Assembly: GCF_023896955.1 (NCBI RefSeq)
Contig: NZ_JAMHIW010000015.1
Coordinates: 62,001-126,000 of the forward strand
Origin: Micromonospora sp. RHAY321
GTDB taxonomy: Bacteria > Actinomycetota > Actinomycetes > Mycobacteriales > Micromonosporaceae
DNA length: 64,000 nt
Direction of reading: 5' to 3'
A model generated the notes under the pieces. That model did not search any database and was not told where the DNA came from. It was given only the letters and a program-made list of their open reading frames with translations. This document shows positions 24,620 through 32,844 of this stretch, piece by piece. How positions within the stretch are numbered: position 1 is the stretch's first letter; every line of letters starts with the position of its first letter. The translations under genes and the position numbers were made by a program.

Positions 24620-25060
24620 TCAGAAGGCCGTGGGGGCGCGGTCGGTGAGCAGGTCGGCGAGGGTGGTGCTGTCGACCACGGTGGCGATCGCCCCGTGCAC
24701 CGCCAGCCACACGTCGGTGAGCCCGGCGGCCACCCCGTGATATCCGGCCCGCTCGGCCGGCAGCCCGCGCACCGTGGTCAGCGAGCCGCCGACCGCTCGC
24801 AGCACGTCCCCGACGGTGATCTCGTCGGCGGGGCGGGTCAGCGCGTACCCGCCGTCGCTGCCCCGGTGGCTGAGCAGCAGGCCCGCCCGGCGCAGGTCGA
24901 GCAGGATGCCCTGGAGGAAGCTGAGCGGTATCTCCTGCACCTCGGCGAGACTGGCCGCCTTCACCAGTTCGCCGCCACCACCCTCGCCGCCGCCGCCGTG
25001 ACCGGCGGCGACGGCGAGCATCGCCCGGAGCGCGTAGTCGCTGCGCGCGGAGACGTACAC
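24620..25060 (-). CDS. Rrf2-family transcriptional regulator, probable regulator of the sulfonate operon
   Basis: A 146-residue winged-helix protein starting YVSARSDYALRAMLAVAAG, with the Rrf2 recognition region SLAEVQEIPLSFLQGILLDL and SHRGSDGGYALTRPADEITV. The three-cysteine iron-sulfur motif of IscR/NsrR is absent: the C-terminal half has no cysteine at all, so it probably senses a small molecule, as CymR-type regulators do. The GTG at 25060 is one base past the permease stop, making it the last gene of the four-gene transport operon. Matching inverted repeats at 27794-27814 and 27888-27908 are candidate binding sites, implying autoregulation. Confidence 0.82.
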   Translation of the reverse strand: MYVSARSDYALRAMLAVAAGHGGGGEGGGGELVKAASLAEVQEIPLSFLQGILLDLRRAGLLLSHRGSDGGYALTRPADEITVGDVLRAVGGSLTTVRGLPAERAGYHGVAAGLTDVWLAVHGAIATVVDSTTLADLLTDRAPTAF

Positions 25061-25061
25061 G

Positions 25062-25946
25062 TCACTGACCAGCCTGGTCCAGTACGCCCCAGCGGCGTCG
25101 GATCGCCTTGTCCGCCGCACCGAAGGCGGCGTCCACGACGAGGCCGAGCACCAGGATGACGATCATGGTGGAGAGCAGCCAGGGCGCGTCGGACAGCTCG
25201 CGGGAGTAGGTGAGCTGGGCGCCGAGTGAGGTCTGCGAGATGCCGACCACGATCAGCTCACCCGCCATCAGGCTGCGCCAGGAGAACGCCCACCCCTGTT
25301 TGAGCCCGGCGACGATCGCCGGCAACGCGGCGGGTGCGATCACGTACCGGTAGAGGTTGAGACCCCGTGCGCCCAGGTTGCGACCCGCGCGCAGCAGCAG
25401 CGGGGGCACGTAGTCCACACCGGAGATCACCCCGTTGGCGATGGACGGTGCCGCGCCGAGCACCACCACGAAGAAGATCGCCTTCTCGCTCAGCTCGAAC
25501 AGCAGGATGGCCAGCGGGAACCAGGCGATCGACGGCATGGTCTGCAACGCGGTGATCATCGAGCCGATGGCGGCGCGGAGCACCGTGGACCGGGCCACCG
25601 CCAGGCCCAGCAGCAGGCCGACCGCGACGGAGAAGACGTACCCGACGGCGGCTCGGCGCAGCGTGGTGAGCAGACCCTCCCAGAGCTGCGGCCCCTGGGC
25701 CTGGGCCAGCAGCTCACGGCCGACGACCAGCGGCCCGGGCAGGGAGTACGGCGGTTTCCAGCCCGACCACACCACCACCTGCCACGCCGCGATGACGATG
25801 GCGAGGGCGGCCAGCTTGGGCCAGGTGGCCGCCCAGAGCCGGCTGCCCCGGGATGTTTCCTTGTCCCGGCCGGCGATCTCCAGCGCGTCGAGGCCGGATA
25901 TCTGCGCGTCGGTGCGCGCCGTATTGGTGAGGGTGTCACTGGCCAT
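25062..25946 (-). CDS. ssuC: ABC transporter permease, sulfonate/nitrate/taurine type
   Basis: A 294-residue BPD inner-membrane permease. After a polar N-terminus of about 40 residues there are about six hydrophobic segments, and the EAA loop that contacts the ATPase reads GARGLNLYRYVIAPAALPAIVAGL. The sequence PSIAWFPLAILLF is typical of SsuC/TauC. It overlaps the ATPase gene by 11 nt and is followed 1 nt later by the Rrf2 gene. Substrate is inferred from the divergent LLM monooxygenase. Confidence 0.85.
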   Translation of the reverse strand: MASDTLTNTARTDAQISGLDALEIAGRDKETSRGSRLWAATWPKLAALAIVIAAWQVVVWSGWKPPYSLPGPLVVGRELLAQAQGPQLWEGLLTTLRRAAVGYVFSVAVGLLLGLAVARSTVLRAAIGSMITALQTMPSIAWFPLAILLFELSEKAIFFVVVLGAAPSIANGVISGVDYVPPLLLRAGRNLGARGLNLYRYVIAPAALPAIVAGLKQGWAFSWRSLMAGELIVVGISQTSLGAQLTYSRELSDAPWLLSTMIVILVLGLVVDAAFGAADKAIRRRWGVLDQAGQ

Positions 25947-26715
25947 GGCGGCCCACCTCCGTACGGAGCCGCTCGGTGACCTCGGCGGCGATGGCGGCGA
26001 CGTCGGGGGAGTCGATCCGCCGCGGGCGCGGGATGTCCACCTCGGTGGAGTAGATGATCCGGCCGGGGCGGCTGGAGAGCAGGATGATCCGGTCGGCCAG
26101 CCGGGCGGCCTCGCGGACGTTGTGCGTCACGAAGAGCACGGAGAGTTTGCGCTCGGACCAGATCCGTTCCAGCTCGTCGTGCAGGATGTCCCGGGTCATG
26201 GCGTCCAGCGCGCCGAACGGCTCGTCCATCAGCAGCACCGGGGTGTCCAGGGCGAGCGTGCGGGCCAGTGCGACCCGCTGCCGCATCCCGCCGGACAGCT
26301 CGTGCGGGCGCTTGCGGCCGAAGTCGGCCAGGTGCACCGTCCGCAGCAGTTCGGCGACCCGTTCGCGGCGCTCGGCCCGGGGGAGCCCGCGCAGCTTGAG
26401 CGGCACCTCCACGTTGGCCTCGACGGTCAGCCAGGGGAACAGCGCCGGCTCCTGGAACATCAGCCCCGGGCTGGCCTGGCCGGCGAGCCCGATCTGCCCG
26501 CCGGTTGGCCGGTCCAGCCCGGCGACGAGGTTGAGCAGGGTGCTCTTGCCACAGCCGGACGCCCCGACCAGGCAGACGAACTCACCCGGCGCCACGTCGA
26601 GTGACACCCCGTCCAGGGCCAGTACGGCGTTCGCGCCGCGTCCGTACACCTTGGTCACGCCGGCGAGCGCGACCGCGGTGGTCGCGCTCCCCGGCGCCGT
26701 CGTGGTCGACGTCAT
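25936..26715 (-). CDS. ssuB: ABC transporter ATPase, sulfonate/nitrate/taurine type
   Basis: A 259-residue nucleotide-binding subunit: Walker A GASGCGKSTLLNLVAGLDRP near residue 50, Q-loop in MFQEPALFPWLTV, signature LSGGMRQRVALARTLA, Walker B VLLMDEPFGALD and switch histidine in FVTHNVREA. The ATG overlaps the binding-protein stop (ATGA). It energises import with the adjacent permease and lipoprotein. Confidence 0.88.
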   Translation of the reverse strand: MTSTTTAPGSATTAVALAGVTKVYGRGANAVLALDGVSLDVAPGEFVCLVGASGCGKSTLLNLVAGLDRPTGGQIGLAGQASPGLMFQEPALFPWLTVEANVEVPLKLRGLPRAERRERVAELLRTVHLADFGRKRPHELSGGMRQRVALARTLALDTPVLLMDEPFGALDAMTRDILHDELERIWSERKLSVLFVTHNVREAARLADRIILLSSRPGRIIYSTEVDIPRPRRIDSPDVAAIAAEVTERLRTEVGRHGQ

Positions 26716-27773
26716 GGCTGGACGACCTCGGGCTTGCCCTGCGCCTTCAGGGCGGTGTTGAGGTACGTGAGGTCGTACAGGCCCTTGAGGTCCACCGGCT
26801 CGGTCAGCCCCACGTCGACGGCGTGGTCGAGGCCGGCCTTGAGCGAGGTGGAGATCGGGTCGTTGGTGAACTCCAACGTCGGCCACGCCTGCTTGATCAG
26901 CTTCAGGTCCAGCGGTTTGCCGGTGATCTTTCCGATCGCGTCGGAGATGGCCTGCTGGGCCTCGTCGGGCTTGGTGTTGACGAACTCGTTCGCGGCGACC
27001 TGACCGTCGACCAGCTTCTGCACCACGTCCGGGTGCGCCTTGAGGAACTTTGTGCTGACCAGCAGGTTGGTGATGACGAACTTCCTGTCCGGCCACAGGT
27101 CGCGCTCGTCGACCAGCACCTTGCCTCCGGCGTTGACCAGCCGGGAGACGAACGGCTCGGGCACCCAGGCGCCGTCGATCGCGCCACTGTTGAACGTCTC
27201 CACAGTCTGGGCGTTCTCCTGGGGCACGATCTTGACGTCGCCGCCACCCTCCTTGGTGGTGGTCAGCCCCTGCTGCTTGAGCCAGTAGCGGATCGCCACG
27301 TCCTGGGTGTTGCCCAGCTGCGGGGTGGCGATCTTCTTCCCCTTCAGGTCCTGGACGCCGGTGATGCCGGGCTTGACCACCAGCGCCACGCCGCCGGAGG
27401 CGGCACCGGAGACGACCCGGACGGCCTCGCCCTTGGACTTGGAGAACGCGTTCACGGTCGGGTTCGGGCCGATGTAGGTGGCGTCCAGCGCTCCGGAGAA
27501 GACCGCCTCGATGGCGGCCGGGCCGGCGTTGAAGGTCTTCGGGTCCAGCTTCACGTTCGCGCCGAGCTTCTCGGCGAAGATGCCCTTCTCCACGCCGACG
27601 ACGGCCGGTGCGTGGGTGATGTTGGGGAAGTAGCCGAGTCGCAGCGTCACCGGGCCGGAGCTGCCGCCCGCGCCCTCGCTGTCGTCGCCGCACGCGGCGG
27701 TGCCCAGGGTCGCCGCGCCGAGGGCGGCGATGGTGGCCAGGGTGACCAACCGGCGCAGAGGGAGCCGTCTCAT
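26712..27773 (-). CDS. ssuA: Sulfonate-type ABC transporter substrate-binding lipoprotein
   Basis: A 353-residue SsuA/TauA-like protein. The signal sequence ends in a lipobox LGTAAC with Cys28, so it is membrane-anchored on the outside. The mature part starts VTLRLGYFPNITHAPAVVG and includes GALDATYIGPNPTVNAF and DLKGKKIATPQLGNTQDV, typical of aliphatic sulfonate and nitrate binders. It is the first gene of the operon, with the promoter and a candidate Rrf2 operator directly upstream. Exact ligand unknown; the LLM gene favours a sulfonate. Confidence 0.85.
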   Translation of the reverse strand: MRRLPLRRLVTLATIAALGAATLGTAACGDDSEGAGGSSGPVTLRLGYFPNITHAPAVVGVEKGIFAEKLGANVKLDPKTFNAGPAAIEAVFSGALDATYIGPNPTVNAFSKSKGEAVRVVSGAASGGVALVVKPGITGVQDLKGKKIATPQLGNTQDVAIRYWLKQQGLTTTKEGGGDVKIVPQENAQTVETFNSGAIDGAWVPEPFVSRLVNAGGKVLVDERDLWPDRKFVITNLLVSTKFLKAHPDVVQKLVDGQVAANEFVNTKPDEAQQAISDAIGKITGKPLDLKLIKQAWPTLEFTNDPISTSLKAGLDHAVDVGLTEPVDLKGLYDLTYLNTALKAQGKPEVVQP

Positions 27774-27793
27774 CGTCCATCCAATCCGCAGTA

Positions 27794-27814
27794 TTCCTAC
27801 TTAGTTGGTAGGAA
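27794..27814. promoter_or_regulatory. Candidate Rrf2 operator upstream of the transporter operon
   Basis: Perfect 7-bp inverted repeat TTCCTAC-N7-GTAGGAA, 20 bp upstream of the binding-protein start. On the minus strand it overlaps the likely -10 area (GGAATACT), as expected for a repressor site. A related half-conserved copy lies at 27888-27908. Confidence 0.65.
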
Positions 27815-27887
27815 GAGTGGGCCAGACCGTGGTCAGCGTCAAGAGTCATCCACATGCCGGGAAGCCGCGTCTCAGATATGTCGGTAT

Positions 27888-27908
27888 TTCCTACTGGCTT
27901 GCTAGGGT
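27888..27908. promoter_or_regulatory. Second Rrf2-type site overlapping the monooxygenase promoter
   Basis: TTCCTAC-N7-CTAGGGT repeats the left half of 27794-27814 exactly and the TAGG core of the right half, with the same 7-nt spacing. Its right half contains TAGGGT (27903-27908), a good -10 box for the monooxygenase gene, whose ATG follows about 40 nt downstream. A bound regulator would cover the -10 element. Confidence 0.6.
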
Positions 27909-27947
27909 AAGCGTCACCTCGGCGACCGGTAGAGAGGCGAATTCCCG

Positions 27948-29063
27948 ATGACCTTCCACTGGTTCCTGCCCACCTCCGGCGACGGCGACCAGGTCGGTGC
28001 CGCCACCGTCACAGCGGGTGCCGCCCGACACGACCGGGCCGCCACCGTGGCGTACCTGGCCGAGGTCGGGCGGGCCGCCGAGGCACACGGCTTCGCCGCC
28101 GTGCTCACCCCGGTCGGCGCCGGCTGTCCCGACCCGTGGATCGTCTGCGCGGCGGTCGCCCAGCACACCGAGCGCCTCGGCATGCTGGTCGCCGTCCGGG
28201 CCGGCTTCGCGCTGCCGACCCTGATCGCCCAGCAGGCCGAGGCGTTCCAGGCCGTCTCCGGCGGCCGGCTGTCGCTCAACATCGTCACCGGCGGCGATCC
28301 CGCCGAGCAGCGCGCGTACGGCGACTTCCTCGGGCACCACGACCGGTACGCACGCACCGGGGAGTTCATCGAGGTGCTCCGCCGCGCCTGGGCCGGCCGG
28401 CCCTTCGACTACTCCGGCGCGCACTACCGCGTCGACGGTGGTGGCCTCGCCAACCCCCTGACCGACCCGCCGCCGGTCTACTTCGGCGGAGCGTCGCAGA
28501 CCGCCGAGGCGGTGGCCGCCCGGCAGGCCGACGTCTACCTGATGTGGGGCGAGCCGCCGGCCGCGATCGCCGCGCGGGTGAACCGGATCAGGGCGTTGGC
28601 CGCCGAGCACGACCGCACCCTGCGCACCGGCCTCCGGCTGCACGTCATCGCCCGGCCCACCAGTGCCGAAGCGTGGGCCGAAGCCGACCGGCTGCTGGCC
28701 GGGATGAGCCGCGAGCGGATCGCCGCCGCCCAGGCCCGGTTCCGCCGGATGGACTCCGTCGGGCAGGCCCGGATGGCCGCGCTGAACGCCGGCCGCACCG
28801 ACGGGCTCACCGTCGCACCGAACCTCTGGGCCGGAGTCGGCCTGGTCCGCGAGGGTGCCGGCACCGCGCTGGTCGGCAGCTACGCCGAGGTCGCGGCCCG
28901 CATCGACGAGTACGCGGCGCTCGGCGTGGACGAGTTCGTCCTTTCCGGCTGGCCCCACCGGGAGGAGGCCGAGCGGGTCGGCGCCGAGGTGCTGCCGCTG
29001 GTGGCCAACCCGGTGGCGGCTGCTCCGCGGAGGTCGCCCGTGGCGGGGGTGCCGACGCGCTAG
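27948..29063 (+). CDS. ssuD: LLM-class FMN-dependent alkanesulfonate monooxygenase
   Basis: A 371-residue luciferase-like TIM-barrel flavoenzyme. MTFHWFLPTSGDGDQ and the block GGRLSLNIVTGGDPAEQRAY are typical of SsuD-type alkanesulfonate monooxygenases, which cleave C-S bonds with FMNH2 and O2 to release sulfite. HHDRYARTGEFIEVLRRAW and YFGGASQTAEAVAARQADVY are also conserved. It is divergent from the transporter operon and shares a control region with it. No flavin reductase gene is adjacent. Its TAG stop is part of the TAGGGT promoter of the next gene. Confidence 0.85.
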   Translation: MTFHWFLPTSGDGDQVGAATVTAGAARHDRAATVAYLAEVGRAAEAHGFAAVLTPVGAGCPDPWIVCAAVAQHTERLGMLVAVRAGFALPTLIAQQAEAFQAVSGGRLSLNIVTGGDPAEQRAYGDFLGHHDRYARTGEFIEVLRRAWAGRPFDYSGAHYRVDGGGLANPLTDPPPVYFGGASQTAEAVAARQADVYLMWGEPPAAIAARVNRIRALAAEHDRTLRTGLRLHVIARPTSAEAWAEADRLLAGMSRERIAAAQARFRRMDSVGQARMAALNAGRTDGLTVAPNLWAGVGLVREGAGTALVGSYAEVAARIDEYAALGVDEFVLSGWPHREEAERVGAEVLPLVANPVAAAPRRSPVAGVPTR

Positions 29064-29073
29064 GGTCGATCCC

Positions 29074-30384
29074 GTGGCGGCGCGGAGATCCAGAATTCCA
29101 GCGACGAAGTACCCGGTCGAGCGGTTCACCCTCGACAACGGCCTGCGGGTGGTCCTCACCCCCGATCGCAGTGCCCCGGTCATCGGGGTGGCGGTGGTCT
29201 ACGACGTCGGCATCCGGTCCGAGCCGGAGGGGCGCACCGGCTTCGCCCACCTCTTCGAACACCTGATGTTCCAGGGCTCGGAGAATCTGGAGAAGCTGGC
29301 CCACTTCCGGCACGTGCAGGGCGCCGGCGGCACCTTCAACGGTTCCACCCACCTGGACTACACCGACTACTTCGAGACGCTGCCGAGCAACGCGCTGGAG
29401 CGCGCGCTGTTCCTGGAGGCGGACCGGATGCGCGGCCCCCGGCTGACCGAGGAGAACCTGCGCAACCAGGTCGACGTGGTCAAGGAGGAGATCCGGGTCA
29501 ACGTGCTCAACCGGCCGTACGGTGGGTTCCCCTGGCTGACCCTGCCGCCGGTCATGTTCGACACCTTCCCCAACGCGCACGACGGCTACGGCTCCTTCGA
29601 CGACCTGGAGTCGGCGACCGTCGCCGACGCCGCGGACTTCTTCCGCCGCTACTACGCCAGCGGCAACGCGGTGCTGGCGGTCAGCGGCGACATCGACGTG
29701 GCCGAGGCGACCGAGCTGGTCACCCGCCACTTCGGTGACGTGCCGGCCCGTCCCGCACCGCGGCGGCCTGACTTCACCGAGCCCGACCTGACCGCTGAGC
29801 GCCGCACCTCGTACACGGACAAGCTGGCGCCGCTGCCGGCGGTGGCCGGCGCCTGGCGGGTGCCCGACCCGGTCACCGACTTCGCCGGCTACCTGCCGTA
29901 CGTGGTGCTGGCCGAGGTGCTGACCGACGGCGACGCGTCACGGCTGGTCGAGCGGCTGGTCCAGCGCGACCGCACGGTGACCAGCCTCGGCGGCTACCTC
30001 GGTTTCATGGGCGACCCGTTCGACGTGCGCGACCCGACGGCGCTGCTGCTCCAGGCGCACCTGCCGCCCGGCGGCGACGTGGACAAGGTGCTGCGCACCA
30101 TGGACGAGGAGCTGGACCGACTGGCCACCGACGGGCTGACCGAGGGTGAGCTGGCCCGGACCCAGGCCCGGATGGCGACCCACCTGCTGCGGGACACCGA
30201 CGCGGTGCTCGGCCGCGCGCTGCGGATGGCCGTGCTGGAACAGCAACGCGGCGAACCGGGGCTGCTCAACGACCTGCCCCGGCTGGTCGGCGAGGTCACC
30301 GAGGAGCAGGTCCGGGCCGCCGCGGCCACCCTGCGCCCGGAGCGCCGCGCCGCGGTCGAGGTCATCGCCGGAGGTGCCCGATGA
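29074..30384 (+). CDS. M16-family zinc metallopeptidase (catalytic member of a pair)
   Basis: A 436-residue insulinase/processing-peptidase homologue with the inverted zinc motif HLFEH (H59, E62, H63) and the distal ligand Glu in QVDVVKEEIRVNVLN. The second domain includes the LPYVVLAEVLTDGDASRLVERL region. No signal peptide, so it is probably cytosolic. The GTG at 29074 lies 7 nt after TAGGGT (29061-29066), which overlaps the preceding stop codon; this is a leaderless arrangement. It overlaps the second M16 gene by 4 nt (ATGA); such pairs form heterodimers. Confidence 0.88.
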   Translation: MAARRSRIPATKYPVERFTLDNGLRVVLTPDRSAPVIGVAVVYDVGIRSEPEGRTGFAHLFEHLMFQGSENLEKLAHFRHVQGAGGTFNGSTHLDYTDYFETLPSNALERALFLEADRMRGPRLTEENLRNQVDVVKEEIRVNVLNRPYGGFPWLTLPPVMFDTFPNAHDGYGSFDDLESATVADAADFFRRYYASGNAVLAVSGDIDVAEATELVTRHFGDVPARPAPRRPDFTEPDLTAERRTSYTDKLAPLPAVAGAWRVPDPVTDFAGYLPYVVLAEVLTDGDASRLVERLVQRDRTVTSLGGYLGFMGDPFDVRDPTALLLQAHLPPGGDVDKVLRTMDEELDRLATDGLTEGELARTQARMATHLLRDTDAVLGRALRMAVLEQQRGEPGLLNDLPRLVGEVTEEQVRAAAATLRPERRAAVEVIAGGAR

Positions 30385-31724
30385 CCGCCACTGTCGTTCC
30401 CGGGCCGCGTACGCTGCCGCCGCTCGGCCCCACCCGCAAGCTCAAGGTGCCCAAGCAGGCCGAACGCACGTTGCGCAACGGCCTCACCGTGATCGCGGTA
30501 CGCCGGCCCGCTGTGCCACTGGTCGAGCTGCGGCTCTGGGTCCCGTTCGGCCGGGCCCACCTGGCGCGAGGGGCGATGCTCTCGCAGACCATGCTCTCCG
30601 GCACCGAGTCGATGACCAGCGTGCAGATCGCCGCCGAGCTGCAGAAGGTGGGCGGCGGGCTCTCCGCGGGCGTCGACCCGGACCGGCTGATGCTGTCCGG
30701 CGCCGGCCTGGTCACCGGCCTGGACCGGATGCTGGAGCTGCTGGCGGAGGTGCTGACCGGTGCCAGCTATCCCGGCGACGACGTGGCCACCGAGCGGGAC
30801 CGGCTGATCGACCGGATCCAGGTGGCGCAGAGCCAACCGGCGCACCTGGCCCGGGAGGCGCTGCTGAAGCGGGTCTACGGTCGGCACCCGTACGCCACGC
30901 AGACCCCGGAGCCCGGCCAGATCCGTGCCGTCCGGCCGGCGGCACTGCGCAGCCTGCACGCCGAGCGGGTCCACCCGGCCGGCGCGCAGCTGGTGGTCGT
31001 CGGCGACGTGCAGCCGGAGCGGGCACTGGACGCGGCCGAGCGGGCGCTCGGCGACTGGAAGGGCGCGGGCCGCACGGCCGAACTGCCGCCCACCCCGCCG
31101 CTGGAGCCGGGGCCGCTGCTGCTGGTCGACCGGCCCGGCTCGGTGCAGTCCTCGCTGCGGATCGCGCTGCCGGCCGTGTCGCGCACCCATCCCGACCACG
31201 CTCCGCTGCAACTGGCCAACCTGGTCTTCGGCGGCTACTTCTCCTCCCGCTGGGTGGAGAACATCCGCGAGGACAAGGGCTACACCTACGGCCCGCACTC
31301 GGTGATCGAGCACTCGGTGGCCGGGTCCGTGCTGGTCGCCGCCGCCGAGGTGGCCACCGAGGTCACCGGCCCGGCGTTGCTGGAGACGACGTACGAGCTG
31401 GGCCGGCTGGCGTCGTTGCCGCCGAAGCCCGAGGAGCTGGAGCAGGCCCGCCAGTACGCCCTCGGCACCCTCCAGCTCGGCATGTCCACCCAGGCCGGGC
31501 TGGCGGCGCTGACCAGCGTGTACGCCGGCAGCGGACTGCGCCTGGACTTCCTCGCCGAGTACGCGGCCCGGCTGGCGAAGGCGACCGTCGACGACGTCGC
31601 GCGGGCGGCGGCGCAGTATCTCGCGCCGGCCCGGGCCGCGGTGGTGGTGCTCGGTGACGCCGAGCGGATCACCCCGGGGCTGGCCGCGCTGACCACGGTC
31701 CGGACCGAGCCGGTGCCGCAGTGA
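30381..31724 (+). CDS. M16-family homologue lacking the zinc site (partner subunit)
   Basis: A 447-residue M16 fold protein: the N-terminal strand LRNGLTVIAVRRPAVPLVEL matches the family, but where HxxEH should stand the sequence reads HLARGAMLSQTML, so no metal site exists. The later substrate-binding block RWVENIREDKGYTYGPHS (R/Y motif) is intact. This is the pattern of two-subunit M16 enzymes, in which one chain provides zinc and the other the R/Y pair. Translation is coupled to the first gene by the ATGA overlap. Confidence 0.85.
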   Translation: MTATVVPGPRTLPPLGPTRKLKVPKQAERTLRNGLTVIAVRRPAVPLVELRLWVPFGRAHLARGAMLSQTMLSGTESMTSVQIAAELQKVGGGLSAGVDPDRLMLSGAGLVTGLDRMLELLAEVLTGASYPGDDVATERDRLIDRIQVAQSQPAHLAREALLKRVYGRHPYATQTPEPGQIRAVRPAALRSLHAERVHPAGAQLVVVGDVQPERALDAAERALGDWKGAGRTAELPPTPPLEPGPLLLVDRPGSVQSSLRIALPAVSRTHPDHAPLQLANLVFGGYFSSRWVENIREDKGYTYGPHSVIEHSVAGSVLVAAAEVATEVTGPALLETTYELGRLASLPPKPEELEQARQYALGTLQLGMSTQAGLAALTSVYAGSGLRLDFLAEYAARLAKATVDDVARAAAQYLAPARAAVVVLGDAERITPGLAALTTVRTEPVPQ

Positions 31725-31758
31725 GCCGGCCGGCCACGCGGGCCGGGGAGGGCGCGGC

Positions 31759-32718
31759 GTGAGCGGGGAGATGGCGCCGCCGCTGGCCCGGTCCACGCTG
31801 GACCGGGCCGCACACCGGCGCGGCGATTCGCAGTGGCTGACCGAGGCGTGGCTACGCGCCCGGGTGCTCCTGCTCGACTCGACCGACGAGGGTCGGACGC
31901 TGGCCCGTACCGACGCGTCGCCTCCGGCGCTGGTGCTGTTCCGGGCGGCCGACGTCCCGGCCGGGTCCGAGTCGATCGCGATGTTCCTCGGTGTCGAGCC
32001 GGACGGGGTGCCGGTCTTCGCGGTCGACACGCCGCTGCCGGCGTTGCCGGGCACCCGGGCGGTGAACCTGCGCGAGGTGGGCCACCTGCTCGCCGACCGG
32101 GAGGCCGGCATCTTCACCACCGCGCTGGCGTTGGTCAACTGGCACACCCGGCACGGCTACTCGGCGGCCACCGGGGCGCCGACGGCGATGGACGAGGCCG
32201 GCTGGTCCCGGGTGGACCGCAACGGCGGGCGCGTCTGGCCGCGTACCGACCCGGCGATGATCGTGCTGGTGCACGACGGTGTCGACGGTCCGGACGGGCA
32301 CTGCCTGCTGGGCAACAACGCCGGCTGGCCGGGCACCCCGGGCGGTCGGCGCTATTCCTGCCTGGCCGGTTACGTGGAGCCGGGGGAGTCGGCCGAGGCC
32401 GCCGTGCTGCGCGAGGTCCGCGAGGAGGTGGGCGTCGGGGTCGAGCGCATCGGGTACGTGGGCAGCCAGGCATGGCCGTTCCCCGGTTCCCTGATGCTCG
32501 GGTTCCTGGCGACCGCCGACCCGGCCGACCCGGTGCGGGTCGACCCGTCCGAGATCGCGTACGCCCGCTGGTTCTCCCGCCGGGAGATCGGGGCGGCGCT
32601 GGCCGGGCGGACCGTGGACGTGGGCGACGGCGCGCAGTTGATCCTGCCGCCGCCGTCGTCGATCGCGCTGTTCCTCATCCATCGCTGGCTGGACGGCTGG
32701 GTGGACACCGACCGTTGA
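31759..32718 (+). CDS. nudC: NudC-like NAD+ diphosphatase lacking the zinc-ribbon cysteines
   Basis: A 319-residue Nudix hydrolase expected to split NAD(H) into NMN(H) and AMP or remove NAD caps from RNA. The Nudix box begins near residue 203 (GYVEPGESAEAAVLREVREE), and the NADH-pyrophosphatase signature is present as SQAWPFPGSLMLGF (commonly SQPWPFPxS). The segment where homologues have four zinc cysteines reads WHTRHGYSAATGAPT, then VDRNGGRVWPRTDPAM, with none. Position fits the actinobacterial adnAB-nudC-mrx1-uvrD2 neighbourhood. The start at 31759 (GTG) follows the M16 pair by 34 nt. Confidence 0.85.
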   Translation: MSGEMAPPLARSTLDRAAHRRGDSQWLTEAWLRARVLLLDSTDEGRTLARTDASPPALVLFRAADVPAGSESIAMFLGVEPDGVPVFAVDTPLPALPGTRAVNLREVGHLLADREAGIFTTALALVNWHTRHGYSAATGAPTAMDEAGWSRVDRNGGRVWPRTDPAMIVLVHDGVDGPDGHCLLGNNAGWPGTPGGRRYSCLAGYVEPGESAEAAVLREVREEVGVGVERIGYVGSQAWPFPGSLMLGFLATADPADPVRVDPSEIAYARWFSRREIGAALAGRTVDVGDGAQLILPPPSSIALFLIHRWLDGWVDTDR

Positions 32719-32723
32719 GCACG

Positions 32724-32770
32724 GTCCCGGCCCGCGGCCGCCGTTGCCGCGGCGGTCGCGGGCCGGGAAC
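32724..32770 (+). terminator. Hairpin terminator after nudC
   Basis: Near-perfect stem of about 20 bp, GTCCCGGCCCGCGGCCGCCG (32724-32743) against 32750-32770, with one bulge and one mismatch and a short loop, directly after the stop. It precedes the separate inverted repeat at 32776. Confidence 0.65.
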
Positions 32771-32775
32771 ACGGG

Positions 32776-32832
32776 CCGTCGTGATCGGCTGGGGCGAGAA
32801 ACGCGGCGGGGGAGCCGATCCGATCACGACGG
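32776..32832. repeat. 57-nt inverted repeat, 13-bp perfect arms
   Basis: CCGTCGTGATCGG (32776-32788) is perfectly complementary to CCGATCACGACGG (32820-32832). Same overall length (57 nt) and TGATC content as the element at 13148-13204, although the sequences differ. It lies between the nudC terminator and the convergent gene at 32845. Confidence 0.7.
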
Positions 32833-32844
32833 ACGTCTGGTGGG

